Assembly (NCBI RefSeq): GCF_900113735.1
Contig: NZ_FOQM01000001.1
Span: 186,001 to 250,000, forward strand
Origin: Bradyrhizobium sp. Gha
Lineage (GTDB): Bacteria > Pseudomonadota > Alphaproteobacteria > Rhizobiales > Xanthobacteraceae
Reading direction: 5' to 3'
Length of the DNA stretch: 64,000 nucleotides
Part shown: positions 53,464 to 61,118 of the stretch, one piece after another
Layout of the letters: every line of letters begins with the position of its first letter
How positions within the stretch are numbered: position 1 is the first letter of the stretch
Position numbers and translations under genes: made by a program
Notes under the pieces: generated by a model
Told to the model about the DNA's origin: nothing
Seen by the model: the letters and a program-made list of their open reading frames with translations, nothing else
The model's database searches: none

Positions 53464-54618
53464 GTGAAATCGGCAGCGATCGACCACGCGATGTCGGCTA
53501 CGGTGCAGCTCGATGCACCGGCGGCAGCCCTGAATGATCAGATCATCGACCAAGCGACCCAGGTCACCCGTCTGTTACGCGAGTTCGTGAGGAGCGAGGC
53601 GATCGCGCTAGTCGCGATGGATCCGATATCCCGAAACCACCGTTTTCTGGCGGTCGACGGATACACGGACAAAACGATGTCCTACGTGCTCGACGGCTTC
53701 CCTGGCACCTGCCCCGCTTACGCCATAGCGCGCGAAAGGGATACGCACTCGCTGCGTTGGCGAGATTACAAGCGCGACTGGAATCTCTCTTTGCCGGATA
53801 CCCTCACCGCCCAGGAATACCTGATGCCGGATGGCTTCAGGGAAGGCTCCACGATGTGCCTGCGCGTCGCCGATGGCCGGTACATCGGGGCCATCCACAT
53901 GAGCTGGTCCAAGGAGGCCCACGCCAAGGACGAGCACCGCGAGATGACCGAGCGCTTCCGCCCGATTCTGCTGAACATATGCGATCAACTCAGGACACCA
54001 CAGCTGCTGGCCGATGAGCTCGCGCCAGGCGCCTATGCCATCGCCGTCTCGCCGAACGGTTTTGCGTTTCACCTCCCCAACCGTAGTCCGGGCCCGCATC
54101 TCGGCGAGGGCGGAGAACTTCGCCGGCTGGTGCTGGAGAAGGCGAAATCGCTCAGCGCTCAACGCTTCGTCTGGCCGGACGAGGCCGGCCGCTGTCACCA
54201 GGTTACGATCACGCCCTGCCGTGGAAACATCCTCCTGATCACAGAACAATGTATTCGCTGGCCGTATAATCTCTCGCTCCGGGAGATACAGATCCTGCAT
54301 CTCGTGACCAGCGGCGCGTCAAATCCCAACATCGCCGAGCAACTCTTCGTGTCGCCCCGCACGGTCTCCACGCACATCGAGCATATCCTCGCAAAGATGG
54401 GGTGCGATTCGCGCACGCGCCTCGCGGCACTTGCGGTGTCCGAAGGAATGCTGCTGGCGGAGTCCCTGCGCGCCGATCTCGGAACTTTGCCGGCCATTGA
54501 TCGGCAGCGACAATCTCAGCTGGATGGCGCGCCTTGCGCAGGCCCATCCTTCAGAAGCACCACGAGGCCCGCGGCCAGGAGGCAGGCGAGGCCGACGCCG
54601 ACGAAACCGACCGCATAG
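53464..54618 (+). CDS. LuxR-family transcriptional regulator with GAF-like sensor domain
   Basis: 384 residues from GTG 53464, which has GGAGG seven bases upstream. The N-terminal 190 residues look GAF-like (LLREFVRSEAIALVAMDPIS, GSTMCLRVADGRYIGAIHMS). Near residues 265-330 is the LuxR helix-turn-helix: LSLREIQILHLVTSGASNPN, IAEQLFVSPRTVSTHIEHIL. A Pro/Arg-rich tail follows. It sits between the ABC/amidase operon and the amine oxidase and is the only regulator nearby, so it is the best candidate to bind the shared dyad. Its 3' end overlaps the convergent MFS gene by about 100 bases. Confidence 0.82.
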   Translation: MKSAAIDHAMSATVQLDAPAAALNDQIIDQATQVTRLLREFVRSEAIALVAMDPISRNHRFLAVDGYTDKTMSYVLDGFPGTCPAYAIARERDTHSLRWRDYKRDWNLSLPDTLTAQEYLMPDGFREGSTMCLRVADGRYIGAIHMSWSKEAHAKDEHREMTERFRPILLNICDQLRTPQLLADELAPGAYAIAVSPNGFAFHLPNRSPGPHLGEGGELRRLVLEKAKSLSAQRFVWPDEAGRCHQVTITPCRGNILLITEQCIRWPYNLSLREIQILHLVTSGASNPNIAEQLFVSPRTVSTHIEHILAKMGCDSRTRLAALAVSEGMLLAESLRADLGTLPAIDRQRQSQLDGAPCAGPSFRSTTRPAARRQARPTPTKPTA

Positions 54619-55793
54619 GCTGCGAGGCCAAGGGCGCCGATCCCGACCGAAGCGATAACGCTTCCTGCCAGGTGCATCACGGTCATCCAGCCCATCGCTC
54701 TGCCGACGTGACGCGTGCCTAGATTTCCAGAGATCAACCTGACCAGTGCAGGGAACGTCAGTGCCGCGTCCAGTCCATAGAGCGCGCCAAACCGGGCCAA
54801 TTCGACCAGGCTGAAGCCGGTAAACGGAAGCCAGAGCAAGAGGAGCGCGCGGACGAAGAAGTAGAGCGCCAGCACCGTTCGCGCCGGACACCGGTCCGCG
54901 AGACGCCCGCTCACCACACTTCCTATCGCACTGCCAAATACGACAATCGCCATGACGTCGGCGCTCGATGTGAGGTCGAGACCCGCGCCCATGCAGAGCA
55001 TACCGAGCTGGCCATCGATCAGGCCGGATGTCGACGCGCCGCGGATGCAGAAGATCGTGGCAAGGACCCAGAACCGCCAGTTCTTCTCCTTTGGATGCAA
55101 TGCTCCGTGCCGCTTGGACTTGGGCTCTCGCGGCAAGTCTCCTCGTCGGGATATAGGGACAAGGACAACGGCGAACGCCGTGGCGAGCACGCCGACGGCA
55201 GCGGCCTGGAACACGCAGCGCCAATCGAGCGCATTGGCCGCGCGCGCTGCCAGCAGCAGTCCCGCCGCCGCTCCCAGCGGCTGTATCGAGGCCAGGAGAC
55301 CGAAGCGTGTCCCACAATGCACTGCGCCGCCACGGCTGCCGGCCATCGCGCCGAGAAGGGAGGCGCTCAAAGATCCACTGAAACCAAAACCCAGGCCCCA
55401 GGCCACAGTGAGATGCCATGGCGATGCGGCGCACGTCGTCCACGCAAGCGATATCGCAAGGAGAGCCAGACTGGCGATCAACGGCCCTCGAACGCCCCAG
55501 CGTTCGAGGCTGTACGCCGCCAACGGCGCTGCGCACGCGGAGACTGCAATGCCGAGCGTGATCGGCAAGAACACGTCGGAGGGCTGCAAGCCCCGATCTT
55601 GCTGGATCGTGACGGCCAACAACGCGGGGAGGACACGTGCAGCCGAGCCTGCAAAGATCGCCAAAGCGACGATCGCGGAGGCCATCGACGTGGGGGAGGC
55701 ACGACCGGCCCACGAGGCCGGTCGGACGAGCTGCAATGCGACGGGTTTGAGCCGCACCCTACTCGGCGGCCTGCGCATGGCAACTCGCGGCAT
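54516..55793 (-). CDS. MFS transporter
   Basis: 425 residues with about twelve membrane segments in two halves (IVALAIFAGSAARVLPALLA, GPLIASLALLAISLAW, then ADVMAIVVFGSAIGSVVSGR, LADRCPARTVLALYFFVRAL). A central charged loop (SRRGDLPREPKSKRHGALH) is typical. It starts inside the end of the amine oxidase gene (35-base overlap) and is probably co-transcribed with it; a start near 55685 (MASAIVAL) is possible. It could import a substrate or export a product of amine oxidation. Confidence 0.82.
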   Translation of the reverse strand: MPRVAMRRPPSRVRLKPVALQLVRPASWAGRASPTSMASAIVALAIFAGSAARVLPALLAVTIQQDRGLQPSDVFLPITLGIAVSACAAPLAAYSLERWGVRGPLIASLALLAISLAWTTCAASPWHLTVAWGLGFGFSGSLSASLLGAMAGSRGGAVHCGTRFGLLASIQPLGAAAGLLLAARAANALDWRCVFQAAAVGVLATAFAVVLVPISRRGDLPREPKSKRHGALHPKEKNWRFWVLATIFCIRGASTSGLIDGQLGMLCMGAGLDLTSSADVMAIVVFGSAIGSVVSGRLADRCPARTVLALYFFVRALLLLWLPFTGFSLVELARFGALYGLDAALTFPALVRLISGNLGTRHVGRAMGWMTVMHLAGSVIASVGIGALGLAAYAVGFVGVGLACLLAAGLVVLLKDGPAQGAPSS

Positions 55794-57717
55794 TCCTGTC
55801 GGGCGCGAGATCGATGCCGGGATTGCGATCGAAGAAGCCGCTCGGCATCAGCTTGAACCCGGTGAATATGCAGGGTTGAACGGGAAAGTCCTCAGGGCGA
55901 ACCTGGTGGTGAAGACCGAAGACGTGCCAGAGCACGATATCGGTGTTCTCGATATTCCGGTTCTTCCTGACGAAATCGGAGACTCCTCCCGTCCCATCCG
56001 AGTGGTTCATGTGTTCGCCAGCCGGATATCGCTCTTCGGGATCGAAGGCCGTCACCCAGAGCTGGTTGTTGATGAAAGTCGACCGCCTGCCCGACGGCGA
56101 CTCAGGATGGATGAATGGTGTCACGGGGTGATTGGCCTCGAGCTTGTACCCTGTCGGCGTGCCAACCCAGTTCTTGCGATTGGGGTTGATAATCTTCCAG
56201 GCCCGATGGGTCGCGGGGTTCACCTGGCGGCACCCGCCAAGCTCGGTCTTGAGAACCGTCTCCTCCTCGTAGAAGCCGTTGCCGTAGGCATTGTCGGGCC
56301 CCCAAGCATCGGCCTTCGTATTGAGCTCGACGACACTGTTGTCGTCACCATCGATATTCATGTCGAGCCGCGCGCAAAAGATGTGCTGGTGAATGTGACC
56401 GACGACGCCGGGGGCGACCTCCCTGCCATATTTGCCGGGTTGGCCCGGATGGCAGGCGGCCGTGTTGATGATACCGGTCGCCTTGAGCTCGAACTGGATC
56501 GAGCCGTCCGTATGGAAGTACCAAAACAGTCCATATTCGTAGTTGGCGACCGTCGCGATGCACGAGATGACCAGCCTCCGGGCACGCCGTGACGCAACAT
56601 TGTTGGAGCGGAAGTCCCAATGCTTCCACAGCAGGCCGGCATCCTCCTCGTGGATGCAGATCGCGTTTTCTATCGTGATGACGTCGCCGTCCATCGTTGC
56701 GAGATGTGCATCGAGATAGGCTATGGCACCGAGGCAATCACAGCCGAGCTTCAGCGAGTTCGCGAGCTTGCCTATGCCGTACTCGCCGATATCGAAGACA
56801 TTCTTCCGGAAATGCCCTTTCTCCGTAGTGCCGTATGGGACGACCATTTCCACCAGCGACGCGCGGTGCGCGACCGGTCGCCCATCGTAGCTGATATCAT
56901 GCAGCGTCAGGCCCTCGCGTGAATTGAAGCCGACAAGCACGGACCACCGGTCCCATTCCAGCCGATGTCCATCGAGCTTGAACGAAACGCCCTCGGGTTG
57001 AACGATATTGAGAGGCCTGTAGGGCGTGCGCGGATTCTTGATGAACTCCGCCTCGTAGTTCACCTCTGCCTCGGGAATCGGGATGATCTCATGGTCGTCG
57101 ACGCGGATGATCTCGTAGGTCTTGATATCGACCACGGCGTTCAGGCCGCCGATCGGGTGCGCATAGAGATTGTCGTTCTCCCGCAGACGCAGCCAGGCGA
57201 AAATGTGCGCGAGATATCGGCCATCCTCGCCCGGAATGTCGAAATTACCCGCCGACCACGGATCGATGCAGACAAGCGACATGTCCTCGATGCCGCGCTT
57301 CTTGCAGGCAGCTATGAAGTCGGGAGCCGCGCGCACGGCGTCTTCGATGGCCGTGAACTGTTCGAGCTGGATCATCGGCTTGGCGGTTCGCACATATTTC
57401 GACGTGAGAACTTTTTCTTGCGCAAGCGAAACCGTCAGACGCCAGACGCCATCCTCCCTGACCTTGAACAGATTGACCCGAGCTGCCCTTTTTATGGCAT
57501 TTCCGGGCTTGTACTGACGTACGACCGATTTCTCAGGTTCGAGAAGTTCGATCGTCTCGAAGAGAAATTCGGCGCCGTACTGTGGATCATTGCGGACGAT
57601 CCGGATCACCGCAGCGATTTCGGCCGCCGTCAAGGGATCGAGAGGATGCTTCACGGCATCCGTGGTAGAGCTGTCCGGGACGCACGTGCAGGACGACGAA
57701 GCGGCGGTAGTGTCCAT
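55759..57717 (-). CDS. Copper-containing primary amine oxidase (quinoprotein)
   Basis: 652 residues, the usual length. Domain order: N2/N3 domains (LDPLTAAEIAAVIRIVRNDP, MSLVCIDPWSAGNF) then the catalytic domain. The cofactor motif TVANYEYG has Tyr393, the expected topaquinone precursor. Copper His are visible in GHIHQHIFCARLDMN and near the end in FGLHHQVRPEDFPVQP. It oxidises primary amines to aldehyde, ammonia and hydrogen peroxide. No signal peptide is seen, so it is probably cytoplasmic. Copy 2 of the shared dyad lies 160 bases upstream, tying it to the amide operon. Confidence 0.95.
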   Translation of the reverse strand: MDTTAASSSCTCVPDSSTTDAVKHPLDPLTAAEIAAVIRIVRNDPQYGAEFLFETIELLEPEKSVVRQYKPGNAIKRAARVNLFKVREDGVWRLTVSLAQEKVLTSKYVRTAKPMIQLEQFTAIEDAVRAAPDFIAACKKRGIEDMSLVCIDPWSAGNFDIPGEDGRYLAHIFAWLRLRENDNLYAHPIGGLNAVVDIKTYEIIRVDDHEIIPIPEAEVNYEAEFIKNPRTPYRPLNIVQPEGVSFKLDGHRLEWDRWSVLVGFNSREGLTLHDISYDGRPVAHRASLVEMVVPYGTTEKGHFRKNVFDIGEYGIGKLANSLKLGCDCLGAIAYLDAHLATMDGDVITIENAICIHEEDAGLLWKHWDFRSNNVASRRARRLVISCIATVANYEYGLFWYFHTDGSIQFELKATGIINTAACHPGQPGKYGREVAPGVVGHIHQHIFCARLDMNIDGDDNSVVELNTKADAWGPDNAYGNGFYEEETVLKTELGGCRQVNPATHRAWKIINPNRKNWVGTPTGYKLEANHPVTPFIHPESPSGRRSTFINNQLWVTAFDPEERYPAGEHMNHSDGTGGVSDFVRKNRNIENTDIVLWHVFGLHHQVRPEDFPVQPCIFTGFKLMPSGFFDRNPGIDLAPDRNAASCHAQAAE

Positions 57718-58072
57718 AGGTTACCTCCTTGCATAGGCGGCTGGGTGCAGACGAGCGCAGCGACGGAATGCGCCCGCAGATCACACCTCGACGCATCGTT
57801 TCTCACCAGACCAACGTCTGGCCCGGTTTGCTCGCAGAACAGACAGCCGAATTTCATTCGCGCATCGCCATTCGACAATACGTCAGCTGACCGATTTCGA
57901 TAATCCGTTCGCCGAGCACTGCAGATCGTCGGAAGTTTTACGGCTTCGAATTCCGGAAGATACACATGGACAATCGAGGCGCTCATCACCACGCACCCAC
58001 CGTTGGCGCGGACAACATGACAATGCGAACGGTGAAGTTTTCTTATGTGTGCCTCACCGCAGGAGCCGATCG
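57718..58072. other. Intergenic region, 355 bases
   Basis: Upstream of the amine oxidase; contains the dyad at 57877. No gene is supported. Confidence 0.5.
57877..57899. promoter_or_regulatory. Candidate operator, copy 2 (amine oxidase)
   Basis: AATACGTCAGCTGACCGATT, the most symmetric copy, with an uninterrupted TCAGCTGA core. It shares GCGCATCG exactly eight bases further upstream with copy 3. Confidence 0.7.
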
Positions 58073-58261
58073 TCAAGCGGCCTGAGCCCAGTGGAGCAAC
58101 CATCTTCGATCGCTCTGCTCGCGGCATTTGAGCTGCTCGCGGCACTTCTTTGAACAGAGGGCGGTTCGCCAACTGTAGTACCGGACGAGACCAAACTTTC
58201 CGTTGCAGATCGCACAGCGCTTTTCTGAGCTATTCCGAACACATTGCGAGCTGTTGGGCAT
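58073..58261 (-). CDS. Small zinc-finger-like protein
   Basis: 62 residues, AGGAGGAG directly before ATG 58261. One treble-clef-like Cys pattern: KRCAICNGKFGLVRYYSWRT followed by ALCSKKCREQLKCREQS, with a Trp-rich end (RRWLLHWAQAA). I recall similar short proteins as common in Bradyrhizobium; the function is unknown. It shares its upstream region, including dyad copy 3, with the acyl-CoA synthetase gene. Confidence 0.65.
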   Translation of the reverse strand: MPNSSQCVRNSSEKRCAICNGKFGLVRYYSWRTALCSKKCREQLKCREQSDRRWLLHWAQAA

Positions 58262-58375
58262 TTGCTCCTCCTGTAGATTTCCTCCTGTCGATTTCGCTCG
58301 AATAGTTCTTCGAGTTGTCGTTTGAATTGCGAAAACGGCCGGATGGTCGAGTCTGCGTTGCGCATCGGAGTGCTG

Positions 58376-58398
58376 CAATACGTTAGTTGACCGATTCT
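58376..58398. promoter_or_regulatory. Candidate operator, copy 3 (acyl-CoA synthetase)
   Basis: AATACGTTAGTTGACCGATT, 94 bases before the acyl-CoA synthetase ATG and 115 bases before the divergent small zinc-finger gene. It differs from copy 2 at two positions near the centre. Confidence 0.65.
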
Positions 58399-58491
58399 GC
58401 GGGTACCGGCGCGATGCTAAGACGGCGCCCGGTTCGCTCGCGACGACACCGTTTGGAATCCCGGCCCAATGTTCGTGCAACAGGAGGAAAC

Positions 58492-60132
58492 ATGCTGGAG
58501 CCCTACAACGCTGGCCTGGACAAGAACCCGGCCAATTTCCAACCGCTGACGCCGCTGAGTTTCCTCGCGCGCACGGCCACCGTCTATCCGCACCTCACGA
58601 GCACCATCTATGAGGACCGCAGATTCACTTGGGCCGAGACCTACGATCGGTGTCGGCGTCTGGCCTCCTATCTCACCGCGCTCGGCGTCGGTGGGGGCGA
58701 TACCGTCGCAGCCATGCTGCCAAACGTGCCGGCCATGCATGAGCTCCACTTTGCCGTACCGATGGTGGGGGCGGTGCTGAACACATTAAACCTGCGGCTG
58801 GATGCTGCTTCACTCGCGTTTCAGTTGGACCATGGCAGCGCAAAGGTCGTCTTCGTCGACCCGGAATTCTCCGACCTGATCGCGGAGGCAACCACACTGA
58901 TGACCGGGCCGAAGCCGTTTATCTTTGACGTCGACGATGCGGCATTCAAGGACAGCAAACGGATCGGCAAGGTCGAATATGAAACGGCAATCACCCAGGG
59001 CGATTCGCAGTTCCTGCCCCGCTATCCCGAAGACGAGTGGGATGCCATCGCACTCAGCTACACATCTGGCACGACGGGCGATCCCAAGGGCGTCGTCACC
59101 TGTCACCGCGGGGCCTATCTCAACGCGGTTAGTAATGTGTTGGCAGCCAACCTGGGCATGCACCCGGTCTATCTGTGGACGCTTCCGATGTTCCACTGCA
59201 ATGGCTGGTGTTTTCCCTGGACCATTGCGGTTACCGCGGGCATCAACGTCTGTCTGCGCAAGGTCGACCCCGCCAGGGTCTTCGACCTGATTGCCCGACA
59301 TGGCGTCACCCACATGAGCGGCGCGCCGATCGTCTACAACGCGCTCATCAATGCGCCGGGCGCGCCTCGTGGCACCGCGGCCAAATTCGTCCAGGGCTTG
59401 ATCGCCGGCGCAGCCCCGCCGGTCGCCGTGCTCGCCGGCGCCGAGAGCATCGGCATCAAACTTACTCACGTGTATGGCTTGACCGAGGTATATGGCCCGG
59501 CGGCGTTCTGCGCGGCCCAGCCTGGCTGGGACGACCTTTCAACCGATGACCGCGCGCAGCTCACGCGCCGCCAGGGCGTGCCCTACCCGCTGCAGGAAGC
59601 TGTCACCGTCATCGATCCCGATACCATGCAGCCGGTGCCGCGTGACGGCGAGACCACCGGCGAGGTCATGTTCCGCGGCAACATTGTAATGAAGGGCTAC
59701 CTCAAGAACGCCGACGCCACCCGCGCTGCCTTCGCCGGCGGCTGGTTCCATACCGGCGACCTCGGCGTGATCGACAAGGACGGCTATGTCATCATCAAGG
59801 ACCGCTCCAAGGACATCGTTATCTCCGGCGGTGAGAACATCTCCTCGGTCGAGGTCGAGGATGTGCTCTACAAGCATCCGGCGGTGCTGTTCGCTGCCGT
59901 GGTCGCCAAGCCGGACCCAAAGTGGGGCGAGGTACCCTGGGCTTTCGTCGAGCTGAAGCCGAACGCGACCGCCACCGAAGCCGACATGCTCGGCTACTGT
60001 CGCGAGCACCTGCCGGGGTTCAAGTCGCCGAAGGGCGTCGTGTTCGGAGAGTTGCCGAAGACGTCCACCGGAAAGATTCAGAAGTTCGTTCTACGCGACA
60101 GGGTCGGATCGGCCAAGGCGATCTCGACCTGA
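58492..60132 (+). CDS. Acyl-CoA synthetase (AMP-forming)
   Basis: 546 residues from ATG 58492 with AGGAGGAAAC upstream. ANL superfamily motifs: P-loop YTSGTTGDPKGVV, YGLTEVYGPAAFC, GGWFHTGDLGVIDKDGYVII, and catalytic Lys in LPKTSTGKIQKFVLR. Overall it resembles medium-chain or aryl/alkyl acyl-CoA ligases (AlkK-like). It would activate the carboxylic acid released by amide cleavage or formed from the aldehyde. Single gene on the plus strand, linked to the amide operon by the shared dyad. Confidence 0.92.
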   Translation: MLEPYNAGLDKNPANFQPLTPLSFLARTATVYPHLTSTIYEDRRFTWAETYDRCRRLASYLTALGVGGGDTVAAMLPNVPAMHELHFAVPMVGAVLNTLNLRLDAASLAFQLDHGSAKVVFVDPEFSDLIAEATTLMTGPKPFIFDVDDAAFKDSKRIGKVEYETAITQGDSQFLPRYPEDEWDAIALSYTSGTTGDPKGVVTCHRGAYLNAVSNVLAANLGMHPVYLWTLPMFHCNGWCFPWTIAVTAGINVCLRKVDPARVFDLIARHGVTHMSGAPIVYNALINAPGAPRGTAAKFVQGLIAGAAPPVAVLAGAESIGIKLTHVYGLTEVYGPAAFCAAQPGWDDLSTDDRAQLTRRQGVPYPLQEAVTVIDPDTMQPVPRDGETTGEVMFRGNIVMKGYLKNADATRAAFAGGWFHTGDLGVIDKDGYVIIKDRSKDIVISGGENISSVEVEDVLYKHPAVLFAAVVAKPDPKWGEVPWAFVELKPNATATEADMLGYCREHLPGFKSPKGVVFGELPKTSTGKIQKFVLRDRVGSAKAIST

Positions 60133-60195
60133 GCACGCGACGAAATCATGGGATGCGCTCGGTGTCGCAGCGACGCTGAGAGGGCATCAGTGCGC

Positions 60196-60223
60196 TCATA
60201 CTCATCACGCAAGTCGAGTATGA
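60196..60223. terminator. Possible bidirectional terminator
   Basis: TCATACTC and GAGTATGA form a perfect 8-bp inverted repeat with a 12-base loop between two convergent genes. There is no clear T-run, so this is a moderate call. Confidence 0.4.
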
Positions 60224-60245
60224 AATAGCTCTTCAAACTGGACTG

Positions 60246-61109
60246 CTACGCGGACAGTCCTCCGAACCAGGCTCCGAAATAACCGGCATAGAGCGCCGGC
60301 TGCTCAAGGTTCATCGAATGCCCGATGCGGGGCACGATCACCAGCCGACAATCCGGCATCGCATCGGCCATGGTGCGCAGATCCGCGAGTGCAATCCAAC
60401 CGTCCGACTCGCCCCACAAAACGAGGTGCGGATGCCGGATCTCCGACATGCGCCCCTCAAGCTCGCGGCTCGCACTCTCGCGCGTCAGGTTCACCGGCGT
60501 TCCGATCCAGATCCCCTCCGACACGCCGAAAGTCTGCTCGATGATCCGGTCGAATAGAGCCTGGATCTCGCCGAGACCCTCACGAAAGCGTGGGACCTTA
60601 TTTGACCCTATGGTCTCCGGGACAAACAGCGAAGAGGCGGCGGTGGCCATCACGGACCGCGTCAGCTCCTTGCTCGCCATCATCGCCCTGAACAGCCCGA
60701 TCTGATCGGCATTGAAGGCAATGCCGAGCGGGGTCACCGGATCCAGCGCAAAGACGCGGCCGAAGCGCTGCGGCTGCTTCAACAGCATGCGCGCGGCGAT
60801 GATACCTCCGGTCGAATGGGTCGCAAGGTGGCAGAATCTGATGCCGAGCGCATCGAGGGCGGCCAGCATGTCTTCGGCGTGCTGCTGCATCGTGTAGTTG
60901 GAATGGTCCGAAGCCGGCTTTGGCCGGTCGCTGTCTCCGCAACCACGCCAATCAATTCCGACCACGCGGACCCCAGTCGGGAACATCGGCGCGGCAAGCT
61001 CGATCCAATCCTTGCTGGCGAGATTGCCGTGGATGAAGACGACGGTGACGTCGCCTCGTCCCCACTCCCTCCAGCCAAGTTGGATGTCGCCCGCCTGCAC
61101 TCTCGGCAT
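60246..61109 (-). CDS. Cytoplasmic alpha/beta hydrolase
   Basis: 287 residues, no signal peptide. VVFIHGNLASKDWIELAAPM (oxyanion HG), elbow HLATHSTGGIIAARMLL with the nucleophile Ser, acid in LVLWGESDGWIALADL, and His in VPRIGHSMNLEQPALY. Broad hydrolase family; substrate unknown. It starts nine bases after the tandem hydrolase gene, so the two are probably co-transcribed. Confidence 0.88.
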   Translation of the reverse strand: MPRVQAGDIQLGWREWGRGDVTVVFIHGNLASKDWIELAAPMFPTGVRVVGIDWRGCGDSDRPKPASDHSNYTMQQHAEDMLAALDALGIRFCHLATHSTGGIIAARMLLKQPQRFGRVFALDPVTPLGIAFNADQIGLFRAMMASKELTRSVMATAASSLFVPETIGSNKVPRFREGLGEIQALFDRIIEQTFGVSEGIWIGTPVNLTRESASRELEGRMSEIRHPHLVLWGESDGWIALADLRTMADAMPDCRLVIVPRIGHSMNLEQPALYAGYFGAWFGGLSA

Positions 61110-61118
61110 GGACAGATC

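Noticed and set aside
54952..56592. 546-residue open frame on the plus strand
   Set aside because: Antisense to the MFS and amine oxidase genes; composition typical of a shadow.
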